From Clostridiales bacterium (GTDB taxonomy: Bacteria; Acidobacteriota; Aminicenantia; Aminicenantales; UBA8522), in the NCBI GenBank assembly GCA_029907205.1, contig JARYMI010000003.1, forward strand, positions 124,001-188,000: DNA of 64,000 bases. Reading direction: 5' to 3'. Made by a program: the position numbers and the translations under genes. Below are positions 43,229-50,510 of the stretch, one piece after another. A model generated the notes under the pieces. The model was not told the DNA's origin and ran no database searches. It saw only the letters and a program-made list of their open reading frames with translations. How positions within the stretch are numbered: position 1 is the first letter of the stretch; the number at the start of each line of letters is the position of its first letter.

Positions 43229-43885
43229 TTATTCAAAAACCTTTTTCATGATCTCGACGAGGTCGAGGGCGTAATCCACTTCCGTGAGGGGAGTGTTTTT
43301 TGCCTTGGCGATCTTGGTGAAGCGGCCGTCCTTGTTGCTCTCCTTGGTGACGATGAGATAGTCGGCCAAGGGGGCCACGGCGTCAATCATGCGTTCGTTA
43401 TCGCTTCCCGGAGCTCCCCTGAGCGCCGTCCCCCCGACGTGGATAGCAATGATGTAGACCTTGTTCTGCTTGCAGTAATCAATAGTCCGCTTCAGCCGGG
43501 CTTCCTCGGTATCCACGGTCAGGCCGGAAGCGCCCATCCCTTTGAGGCTGGCGCCGATGGCGAAAATAATGGTCTTGTAAGCCGTTCCTTTGGGAAATTT
43601 CGCGAGGTCGGTGTAGACTTCCGCATGGAAGCCGGGGCCGGATTCTTTGTCTGCCAGGCCCACGCCGGCTTTCAAAATGTCGACATCGGGGACGTCGCAG
43701 TAATCATACCCGATGCCCGCCTCCTCAAGGACGATATTCACTGTCGTGACGTCGTTGCTCTGGCCGGCTGAAGTCGTGAGCACAGGCAGCTTGGCCTTGG
43801 GAACAGCCGCTTGGGCTGAACCCGCAAAGAAAACAAACAAGAAGAAAAAAGCCATTAGGATGACAGCCGTGTTGAATCTTTTCAT
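43229..43885 (-). CDS. Exported hypothetical protein (DUF6305-like)
   Basis: A 218-residue protein with a Sec signal (TAVILMAFFFLFVFFAGSAQA|AV). The mature part reads as an alpha/beta Rossmann-like domain: LPVLTTSAGQSNDVTTVNIVLEEAGI, TIIFAIGASLKGMGASGLTVDTEEARLKRTIDYCKQNKVYIIAIHVGG, DYLIVTKESNKDGRFTKIAK. The opening resembles proteins I recall as DUF6305, with no known function. A very strong ribosome site (AAAGGAGGTGA) precedes the ATG. It follows the C69 dipeptidase gene by 56 bases, with an inverted repeat in the gap. Confidence 0.78.
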   Translation of the reverse strand: MKRFNTAVILMAFFFLFVFFAGSAQAAVPKAKLPVLTTSAGQSNDVTTVNIVLEEAGIGYDYCDVPDVDILKAGVGLADKESGPGFHAEVYTDLAKFPKGTAYKTIIFAIGASLKGMGASGLTVDTEEARLKRTIDYCKQNKVYIIAIHVGGTALRGAPGSDNERMIDAVAPLADYLIVTKESNKDGRFTKIAKAKNTPLTEVDYALDLVEIMKKVFE

Positions 43886-43910
43886 GATCGCGTCACCTCC
43901 TTTCCTATTT

Positions 43911-43931
43911 AATCTATAGTTTCTATAGATT
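43911..43931. repeat. Perfect 9-bp inverted repeat in the dipeptidase-hypothetical gap
   Basis: AATCTATAG (43911-43919), three-base loop TTT, CTATAGATT (43923-43931). It lies just upstream of the strong ribosome site of the DUF6305-like gene. It is too AT-rich for a good terminator; it could be an operator or an mRNA stem. Confidence 0.5.
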
Positions 43932-43941
43932 TAATAAATTT

Positions 43942-45666
43942 TTACTTTTCAGCAGGCTCAAGAAGAACGTCGTAGATTTTGATGGCTTTTTTCCACCAGT
44001 CCGGATAAGCCGGCCTGTTGCGGTCGCGCGTCCTTTTTTCAGGGTCGTAATAGGAAAGCTTGTTGAATTTGACCAGAAGGTCGTCCCCGAGCTTCCACCA
44101 GGCATTGACGACATTTTCCGCGTGGATGAGCGAGAAACCCGTCAGGTAGCCAATCCCTTCGTCCACTGACTTATTGTAGCGCTCAAGCGCCTGTTTATCA
44201 ATTTCATCGATGCTGGCTACCGTATTGGCCTCCCATTTGGCCTGAGCTTTCTTGACTTCTTCGAGGGCAGGTGCGTAGGCGACCTGAGTGTGGAAATCCA
44301 CATAATCAAAGGCCCAGCGGGCGCTCTCACGGTTGAAGACCCAGTGGTCGCCGACCTTGAACGAAGAAGGGACATCGGTGATGCCGGCGTAAAGCGGCAT
44401 GTAACAAGATGTGTCCTGGACGCCGAAGCTGAGCCAGACAATACCGCCGATCGCCGCCGGCAGCCATCCGCGACACTGGGTGACTGTCGTGTACTCGGCT
44501 GTAGGGCTGCAGATGGTCCTCGTCGTGCCGTAATAATTCGGGTTGGCAAAAGGCCCGCCCCGCATCCCTTTGACCCGGTCAAACTGAGTCCCCTTAGCCC
44601 GGTCGCGCGTCATGTTCATCACATCCTGGACCGATATTTTTTGGTCAGGCTTGACCGAGAAAGGGAAGTCCATGTTTGGCGTTTCCGGGCTGAGGTTGAG
44701 CGAAGGCGCCACGATGTTGAAAAACCGCCACAATCTCGCCCTGCGGCCGTTCGTGCTCACAGCGCTCCCTTCAACGGGGGAGTAGGCTCTTTTCCAGCTA
44801 AAAGGCTTGCCGCTCTTCGGGTCATAAAGGCCCTGTTCGGCGGCAAAAGAGACGACATGCTCCGAGGCCATGAAATAATCTTTATTCTTGAGGTCGATCT
44901 CGCCGATCCGCGATTCGTTGGGGCAGACCGAGACATGATCGTCGGGGACGCGCTGGGCGCACCAGACAGCGCCGGGCTTGCCGCTCTTCGGCGTCCAGAG
45001 CGGGCCGACCGGCATGATTTCGAAAACCCAGACCTCGTTGGGGTCATGAACGCTCAGCATTTCGCCGTGGTCGTTGTACCCGTAGCCGTATTTTTCCGCC
45101 AAGGACCCCATGAGCTTGATCGCTTCTCGCGCCGTCCGGCATCTCTCCATGGCGATAAGAGTGAGCATGGTGATGTCGAACGCCGGCGTCGGCGTTGAGT
45201 TGACGAGTTTCTTGACGCAGCCGATGGTCGACTCGCCGATAGCCAGTTGATGCTCGTTCATGTAGCCAAACATCCCATGATGGTAAGCAAAGGTGCGGGG
45301 CACTTCAGGAATCTCCAGGCCGGTAAAGTCTTTCTTGTAGAGCTCCCACTTGAGACCCTCGTCGGGCGGCCAGGTTTTGTACTGATTGATGTGGTAGATT
45401 TTGCGCGTCTCCCCGGGTTTGTGATCAGCTGCAGGGACATGCCGCCAAGTCCAGTCGCAGGTGCCGCAATCGCAGGTGTGCGTGGCGATGGTCGAGCCGT
45501 CAGTTGAAGCGTTCTTTGCGACCATGATGACAGTGCACCCCTCGGGAGAATCAGCCTCTGCCAGGTCTTGAGTCAAGTTCGGTTTGGCCTTGGTGATAAA
45601 ATCAGCTACAAAAAATAAAAAGGCAAGAAAAACAATGAAGCCGAATGATGCTTTTTTCCACTTCAT
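43942..45666 (-). CDS. Exported C69-family dipeptidase (PepD type)
   Basis: A 574-residue N-terminal-nucleophile peptidase of family C69. A membrane/Sec signal (FGFIVFLAFLFFVADFI) precedes EGCTVIMVAKNASTDGSTIATHTCDCG; Cys44 would become the catalytic N-terminal nucleophile after removal of the leader. FGYMNEHQLAIGESTIG, MLTLIAMERCRTAREAIKLMGSLAEKYGYG, EVWVFEIM and NPNYYGTTRTICSPTAEYTTVTQCRGWLP match PepD/dipeptidase A. It should act in the periplasm on short peptides. GAGGAGG lies upstream of the ATG. The gene is followed on the same strand by the DUF6305-like protein and the lyase. Confidence 0.91.
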   Translation of the reverse strand: MKWKKASFGFIVFLAFLFFVADFITKAKPNLTQDLAEADSPEGCTVIMVAKNASTDGSTIATHTCDCGTCDWTWRHVPAADHKPGETRKIYHINQYKTWPPDEGLKWELYKKDFTGLEIPEVPRTFAYHHGMFGYMNEHQLAIGESTIGCVKKLVNSTPTPAFDITMLTLIAMERCRTAREAIKLMGSLAEKYGYGYNDHGEMLSVHDPNEVWVFEIMPVGPLWTPKSGKPGAVWCAQRVPDDHVSVCPNESRIGEIDLKNKDYFMASEHVVSFAAEQGLYDPKSGKPFSWKRAYSPVEGSAVSTNGRRARLWRFFNIVAPSLNLSPETPNMDFPFSVKPDQKISVQDVMNMTRDRAKGTQFDRVKGMRGGPFANPNYYGTTRTICSPTAEYTTVTQCRGWLPAAIGGIVWLSFGVQDTSCYMPLYAGITDVPSSFKVGDHWVFNRESARWAFDYVDFHTQVAYAPALEEVKKAQAKWEANTVASIDEIDKQALERYNKSVDEGIGYLTGFSLIHAENVVNAWWKLGDDLLVKFNKLSYYDPEKRTRDRNRPAYPDWWKKAIKIYDVLLEPAEK

Positions 45667-45785
45667 TTTTTGCCTCCTCTTTTATTTTTTCTGATGAAGA
45701 CAGAGATGGAGATCTATCGTTCGGGGGCATCGGCCGTTATCCATTTGTCAAAATTCCAGACCGGACCCTTTTTCAGTTCTGACCT

Positions 45786-46952
45786 TTAGTTTAGATAGAT
45801 TTTGCTTCTTTCGGCTTTGGCCGGGTCGTGGAAATAAGAGCCAACGCCGTTTTTGACGATATCCGCATAGCGCGGGACGCCCCTGACCTCAACCGCCCTG
45901 TCTGGAACTCGCTTGGCATGCTGCCGCAAGATCTCCATAGTCAGAGAACAATGCTGGCCGACCCTCTTTTCGACCGGCCAGCCTGATTCGTCATAGGGGA
46001 CAAAGAGTTTCTTCTTGCGGGCTAAGCTGAGCAGGAAGGGGTCTTTTCCGTCGAGGAGGAATTTCTCGGTTTTAGGTCCGGTGGGCTGGTCGAGGAAGGG
46101 GATAGGAGCTTCCAACAGGAAAGGCAGTGTCTCCGCATGGTCGCCGATTTCCCTGTGCGAAAGCCCCCTGAACCCGACCGGAGAGGGTTCAACATGGCTG
46201 TCGAAACCTTCCTTGGCCTTGACCGTCAAAGCGGCCATGGTAGCGATCCGGAGGGATTTTTCCGGAGCGACGATGCAGTTTGTAACCGGGAACATCGTCT
46301 CTGCGCCATGGATGTCCACGGCGATGTCCACTTTTTCCCGGCGCATGATCTCCATAGCGGCAAAAGTTACTCTTTCCATCAGAAGGCCGTTGGGTCGGCC
46401 CGGCCAGGTCCTGTTCGTGTTTCTGGCGTCTATGAAAGAGAGAAGCTGTTTTTCGGGATAGTGGATGTAAACGTCCGGGTCGGGCCACTGGTCGAGCGGC
46501 GAGGCATCCCGGTTTCCCATCCTGAAGGTCTTCTTGCCCCACTCCGTCTCTATCTCAAAATAAAGCGGATAGCCGTCGCCAGGCTTGGTGTTGCGGCTGG
46601 CGCTGTGGTTGAACTGGGGAATGATGATGAGCGTTCCCCTGTCGACGACGGCGTTCTCGATCATGATGAGCGCGGCCAACATGCCCTCAGGCTCGTTGGC
46701 ATGGGTGTTAGCCATAATCAGAGCTTTGCCGCCCGCTTCCTTCCCTTCCAGGATGAAAACCAGGGTGTCGGCTATCGTGCCTTTGAGCCCTTGGCTGTAA
46801 TCACTCAGCTTGACGACCTTTGTCACGCCCGGGCCAGCAACGATGGGAATGTCGAAGCGCCTTTGCTCGTAAAGGCCAAGGCCACCCAGGATCGTCAGGG
46901 CAAGAAAAGAAACAACGAGAATCGCCTTGATAACCCACGTCCTCCTCATCAT
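45786..46952 (-). CDS. Membrane-anchored M14-fold enzyme of the AstE/aspartoacylase type
   Basis: A 388-residue protein with one N-terminal hydrophobic segment (VIKAILVVSFLALTILGGLGLYE). The zinc site of the succinylglutamate desuccinylase/aspartoacylase group is clear: His84 and Glu87 in ANTHANEPEG, and His215 in VDIHGAETM. DARNTNRTWPGRPNG supplies an RN(T)xR-like substrate motif. Members remove acyl groups from N-acyl amino acids or act as carboxypeptidases; here it would work outside the inner membrane. GGAGG precedes the ATG pair at 46952. It lies 16 bases after a tiny membrane protein that is itself fused end-to-start to a permease gene. Confidence 0.85.
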   Translation of the reverse strand: MMRRTWVIKAILVVSFLALTILGGLGLYEQRRFDIPIVAGPGVTKVVKLSDYSQGLKGTIADTLVFILEGKEAGGKALIMANTHANEPEGMLAALIMIENAVVDRGTLIIIPQFNHSASRNTKPGDGYPLYFEIETEWGKKTFRMGNRDASPLDQWPDPDVYIHYPEKQLLSFIDARNTNRTWPGRPNGLLMERVTFAAMEIMRREKVDIAVDIHGAETMFPVTNCIVAPEKSLRIATMAALTVKAKEGFDSHVEPSPVGFRGLSHREIGDHAETLPFLLEAPIPFLDQPTGPKTEKFLLDGKDPFLLSLARKKKLFVPYDESGWPVEKRVGQHCSLTMEILRQHAKRVPDRAVEVRGVPRYADIVKNGVGSYFHDPAKAERSKIYLN

Positions 46953-46968
46953 GATCGTGCCTCCACAG

Positions 46969-47118
46969 CTATTTCACTCGCAGAATCCTGAGGACCAAGG
47001 GAACGAGGACCAACAGGTAGAGGGCCATGTCTTCGACGTTTTTCTTCTCCCGGATGAAATTCCAAATGAGCAAGACAGCCAGGAAAGCGCTGATGACATA
47101 ATAGAAAATCATGACCAT
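46969..47118 (-). CDS. 49-residue two-helix membrane protein
   Basis: A short gene: MVMIFYYVISAFLAVLLIWN, then a charged turn (FIREKKNVEDM), then ALYLLVLVPLVLRILRVK. Its ATG (47118) directly abuts the TGA stop of the permease gene (47121-47119), and GGAG lies seven bases upstream, inside the end of the permease. Two short hydrophobic helices suggest a small transporter subunit. It is 16 bases before the aminoacylase-like gene. No family recognised; translation is likely from position and ribosome site. Confidence 0.72.
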   Translation of the reverse strand: MVMIFYYVISAFLAVLLIWNFIREKKNVEDMALYLLVLVPLVLRILRVK

Positions 47119-48432
47119 TCACATACTCCACCGCACCAGGAATTCCAACCTGGCGCTGAAGACAATCATCAGAATGCCCACGATTGTGATCAGGAGCCAG
47201 GGGAGCCAGGTGCTCCGGAGGAATTTCCAGTATGACTCTTTATATTCAGAAACCATCACGCTCAGCCGTCCGATTAGGGCTGTCGGAGGGAGGCCATCTC
47301 CCAAGGGCCAGAGAAGAGTAAGGCCAGCGATGGCCACAGTCGCGTGAAACCCGATCGAATCCAGGTACCAGATGAGCGGAATGCCCACCACAGCGGCGGC
47401 GCCGTAGGTCAGAACGCCTTCTGAAACGGGAATGACGACGGCAAGAGAGAGGATGAGAAGCACAAGAGGCGTGCTGATGACGGCAAAAGAAAGGAGGCCG
47501 CGGACGCCGGTGGCTGTCATGACCTGCTGGAGCATGCCGACAACGACGATCGTTGCCAGAAGGGGGAGAAGGCGTTTGACCGTATCCCGAGACAAGGTTA
47601 GGATGTTGATCTTCTTGGGGCTCACAAGCCAAGCCGCCACTGCCGAGAGCGTGAATTCGAGCGGCAAACCAAGGACAGGGAAGCGGAAAGGCCAGATACG
47701 GTAGGCCAGGACAGACCCGAAAAAGACGAGGAAGGGAATGAGAACCCGCCACCAGCTCATCTTGGCTGGAACCTCGGGCATTCCCTTGAGGGCCTTTTCA
47801 AAAGTCGTCGCAGCCTGTTTCCGGAGGCCAAGGACTAGGACAGTGAATGTCCCCAGCAGCAGGACAGGGATTCCTAAGGGCAATTCGAAGCCGACGTACG
47901 GAATGGCTGTCCCGGCCGTCAGGATCATGGCCCAGATGTTCACCGGCGGTGCAGCCGCACTCAGCCCGGCGACGATGAACAGGATGGCGGCAACTCTTCG
48001 CTTTGGAATTCCCAGCAATCCTAAAGCCATGGCTACGGGAGCTCCGACGACGAGGAGCGAAATGCTTCCCGCTCCGGTCAACGCGCCGGGGATGAGGATG
48101 ATGATCATCAGCAAAAGCAGGGCAATGACTCTTTTGTTATAAAAATAGCGCACGGTCGCCCGGACGACGTAGTTCACTCCGCCGGATTCGCTGATGATGG
48201 CCATGAAAATTGTGGCTGTCGAGAACACAAGAATCACATCGAGGTAGGTGAACGACCCTTCGACGAGATGCCGAAAGAGCTGGCCGAAGGAAGGAGTCCT
48301 GACGAGAGCGCCGCCAATTCCGCCAGCCACGGCGGAAAGAAACATGCTGATTTCGACGGAGAGTTTAGCTGCCTTAGCTGCAGCGTAAGCAAGGATCATC
48401 ACCCCCAAGATGATCCCGATCTGTCCGGACAT
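47119..48432 (-). CDS. Ion-transporter-superfamily permease (TRAP-DctM/citrate-like)
   Basis: A 437-residue polytopic protein with about 12 helices. LIPGALTGAGSISLLVVGAPVAMALGLLGIPKRRVAAILFIVAGLSAAAPPVNIWAM resembles the first re-entrant region of DctM-type and related carboxylate permeases; WPLGDGLPPTALIGR near the end would be the second. No DctP binding protein or four-helix DctQ is adjacent, but a 49-residue two-helix protein follows immediately. The ATG at 48432 lies 18 bases after the promoter's -10 with no ribosome site. The adjacent acyl-amino-acid hydrolase suggests an N-acyl amino acid or carboxylate substrate (inference). Confidence 0.78.
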   Translation of the reverse strand: MSGQIGIILGVMILAYAAAKAAKLSVEISMFLSAVAGGIGGALVRTPSFGQLFRHLVEGSFTYLDVILVFSTATIFMAIISESGGVNYVVRATVRYFYNKRVIALLLLMIIILIPGALTGAGSISLLVVGAPVAMALGLLGIPKRRVAAILFIVAGLSAAAPPVNIWAMILTAGTAIPYVGFELPLGIPVLLLGTFTVLVLGLRKQAATTFEKALKGMPEVPAKMSWWRVLIPFLVFFGSVLAYRIWPFRFPVLGLPLEFTLSAVAAWLVSPKKINILTLSRDTVKRLLPLLATIVVVGMLQQVMTATGVRGLLSFAVISTPLVLLILSLAVVIPVSEGVLTYGAAAVVGIPLIWYLDSIGFHATVAIAGLTLLWPLGDGLPPTALIGRLSVMVSEYKESYWKFLRSTWLPWLLITIVGILMIVFSARLEFLVRWSM

Positions 48433-48449
48433 GGATGTTAATCTCGGCC

Positions 48450-48478
48450 ATCTTATCTGCGCTCAGGATAGAAGTCAA
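48450..48478 (-). promoter_or_regulatory. Promoter of the permease operon
   Basis: Minus strand TTGACT (48478-48473), 17-base spacer, TAAGAT (48455-48450), 18 bases before the ATG. The leader is about 11 bases without a ribosome site. Confidence 0.65.
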
Positions 48479-48514
48479 GCTGTTTGTTTGCTTCGTGATC
48501 TCATAAAAAAATAG

Positions 48515-48543
48515 TTGCATTTTGCCGTGGACTGGTTTAATTT
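48515..48543 (+). promoter_or_regulatory. Promoter of the PilZ gene
   Basis: TTGCAT (48515-48520), 17-base spacer, TAATTT (48538-48543). The ATG is at 48565 with GAGGGGA just before it. It is divergent from the permease promoter, with 36 bases between the two -35 boxes. Confidence 0.55.
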
Positions 48544-48564
48544 TAGGATGGAAGCGAGGGGACA

Positions 48565-48945
48565 ATGTTCTGGAAAAGGAAGGCAAAAAAAAAGAAAAAA
48601 CTCGAGGACAGGCGAAAAGAGCCGCGGCAAGAAGACTCGAGCGAGATTGTCATCGAATACACAGACGCCGATGACACAAGGATGGGGAAGAGAGTTTACC
48701 AGGCCAGGGCCAGAAATGCCTCGCCGGGTGGGTTAAAGTTCCAGTCTGAGGTTCCCTACGTGACCGGCGCCATTGTCGATATCAAGCTGCAGTCACGGAG
48801 AACAGGCAAGTTGATCCAGGCAAAGGGCAAGGTTAGATGGGTCAGCAAGCCGGCCGCAGGAGAGGCTTACGAAATCGGGGTGGAATTTGTGGAGACACCC
48901 ATCCGATCGATCATGGATCTGCTTGAACATATCTATAAAGGCTGA
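48565..48945 (+). CDS. PilZ-domain c-di-GMP-binding protein
   Basis: A 126-residue single-domain protein. After a very basic N-terminus (FWKRKAKKKKK), RRKEPRQ gives the RxxxR motif (Arg17-Arg21) and NASPGG (51-56) gives the [DN]xSxxG motif, the two c-di-GMP contacts. The remaining strands (IVDIKLQSRRTGKLIQAKGKVRWVSK; AYEIGVEFVETP) complete the PilZ barrel. Such stand-alone proteins act as effectors for motility, pili or exopolysaccharide. A likely link to the HD-GYP protein and the pilins is inference. Confidence 0.9.
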   Translation: MFWKRKAKKKKKLEDRRKEPRQEDSSEIVIEYTDADDTRMGKRVYQARARNASPGGLKFQSEVPYVTGAIVDIKLQSRRTGKLIQAKGKVRWVSKPAAGEAYEIGVEFVETPIRSIMDLLEHIYKG

Positions 48946-49002
48946 CCCGGCCTATTCCTTGACAGGGCCGAAAATATTGACGCATTCGAACAAGGAGGAA
49001 TC

Positions 49003-50436
49003 ATGAAAAAAATGGGCATTATCCCCTTGAGCCTTTTGTCTGCGCTTTTGCTCGCCGGAAACGGCGGGTTTCAGCCTGAAGATGATTATGCCGGAGTTAG
49101 AATTAAAAAATTCCCGCTGGCCATGCAGTGCTGGACCTATCGGAGATTCACGTTTCTTGAAGCTGTCGAAAAAACCAAGGCCCTTGGCATCAAGTACCTT
49201 CAGGCGTATCCGGGACAGCCGCTCTCGGCCGCGGATAGGCAAGTCCGTTTCGACCACACGATGACTGACGCCCAGATTGCCGAAGTCCGCCGTCAGCTTG
49301 CTGGCGCCGGACTGGAAGTCGTCAGCTATGGAGTCGTTGATATCGGCCGGACCGAGGAAAGCATGCGCCGGGTTTTTGATTTTGCCAGAAAGATGGGAAT
49401 CCAGGTCATCGTGACGGAGCCTCAGGAAGAAGATTTTCCTGTTCTGGAAAAATTGGTCAAAGAATATGACATCAAGATTGCCGTTCATAACCATCCCGAG
49501 CCGACCCGGTATGCCAAGCCGGAGGCCGTGCTGGAAAGAATAACGGCCCTGGACAGCCGCATCGGAGCGTGCGCGGACACAGGCCACTGGATGAGGGGGT
49601 TGCGCGTTCCGGCGGAAGCCCTCAGGCTCTTAAGCGGTCGTATCATCGACGTCCACCTTAAAGACAGGAGTGATTTCCGCACCGGCCAGGGGGTGGATGA
49701 TGTGCCGTTCGGAAAGGGAAAAGCAAACATCCGTGATATCCTGGCTGAGCTGACTCTGCAAAATTATGCTGGCTACCTGACGATCGAGTATGAAAACGAG
49801 GCGGAAGCCTTGACGCCCGAGCCGGCGATTCGCGCCGGCATCGATTTCATCCGGAAAATGACGCATTTCGAAGGGTATGAGGAACTCTTAAAAAGAAGCC
49901 GCAGCCGGTATTCCAAGCACGGCTGGAACCACTACGGCCCCGGCCATTTTGAGCTTGATGAGAAAGAGGGCATCCTTAAATCTCAGGGAGGGATGGGTCT
50001 TTTCTGGTACAGCGCCAAAAAATACAGAGATTTCATCCTCGAGCTCGAGTACCGCTGCGCGGAGAAAAACACAAACTCAGGGGTCTTCCTCCGCGTCCCG
50101 GATGTCCCCACCAGCGATGATTATATCTATCATTCCTTTGAAGTTCAAATTAACGATGCCGGCGAGGGAACTCACAAAACAGGCGCAATCTTTGATGCTG
50201 AGGCGCCCCAGGTTGACGCAGCCAAGCCGACGGGAGAATGGAATCACCTGAAGGCTACCTTTCAGGGCCGCCGTATCCAGGTTGAGCTGAACGGTACTCT
50301 TGTCTTAGACTGGAAAGCAGAGCCAAGAGGAAAAGTGCGGGACTTTGCCGAAGAAGGGTACATCGGGTTACAGAACCACGACAGCCTGTCGCCCGTCTAT
50401 TTCAGGAATATTTTCGTCAAAGAACTGTCCCGATAG
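49003..50436 (+). CDS. Exported sugar isomerase/epimerase-like TIM barrel fused to DUF1080 domain
   Basis: A 477-residue exported protein with two domains. After a Sec signal (IIPLSLLSALLLAGNGGF), residues about 35-285 are a xylose-isomerase-like TIM barrel: MQCWTYRRFTFLEAVEKTKALGIKYLQAYPG, AVHNHPEP, GACADTGHWMRGL, IIDVHLKDRSDF and YLTIEYENE carry the usual metal-site His, Asp and Glu. Residues about 300-477 are a DUF1080/3-keto-disaccharide hydrolase-type beta-sandwich (DFILELEYRCAEKNTNSGVFLRVP, YHSFEVQINDAGEG, GEWNHLKATFQGRRIQVELNGTLV, GYIGLQNHD..VYFRNIFVKEL). The pairing suggests periplasmic processing of oxidised (3-keto) sugars. AAGGAGGAATC precedes the ATG. Confidence 0.88.
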   Translation: MKKMGIIPLSLLSALLLAGNGGFQPEDDYAGVRIKKFPLAMQCWTYRRFTFLEAVEKTKALGIKYLQAYPGQPLSAADRQVRFDHTMTDAQIAEVRRQLAGAGLEVVSYGVVDIGRTEESMRRVFDFARKMGIQVIVTEPQEEDFPVLEKLVKEYDIKIAVHNHPEPTRYAKPEAVLERITALDSRIGACADTGHWMRGLRVPAEALRLLSGRIIDVHLKDRSDFRTGQGVDDVPFGKGKANIRDILAELTLQNYAGYLTIEYENEAEALTPEPAIRAGIDFIRKMTHFEGYEELLKRSRSRYSKHGWNHYGPGHFELDEKEGILKSQGGMGLFWYSAKKYRDFILELEYRCAEKNTNSGVFLRVPDVPTSDDYIYHSFEVQINDAGEGTHKTGAIFDAEAPQVDAAKPTGEWNHLKATFQGRRIQVELNGTLVLDWKAEPRGKVRDFAEEGYIGLQNHDSLSPVYFRNIFVKELSR

Positions 50437-50453
50437 ACTCTTACGAACTCTGA

Positions 50454-50482
50454 TTGACAGCCGACGTCAATAGTGGTACAAA
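50454..50482 (+). promoter_or_regulatory. Promoter of the S9 peptidase gene
   Basis: TTGACA (50454-50459), 17-base spacer, TACAAA (50477-50482). The -35 is the left half of an inverted repeat TTGAC-N7-GTCAA (50454-50470), which could be a regulator site. Confidence 0.72.
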
Positions 50483-50510
50483 ATTTCTTCCTTCAGGAAA
50501 GGAGATAATC

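Noticed and set aside
44290..45198. 302-codon open frame antisense to the C69 dipeptidase
   Set aside because: Opposite a well-supported peptidase gene and rich in Arg/Asp as expected from reading GC-rich codons backwards.
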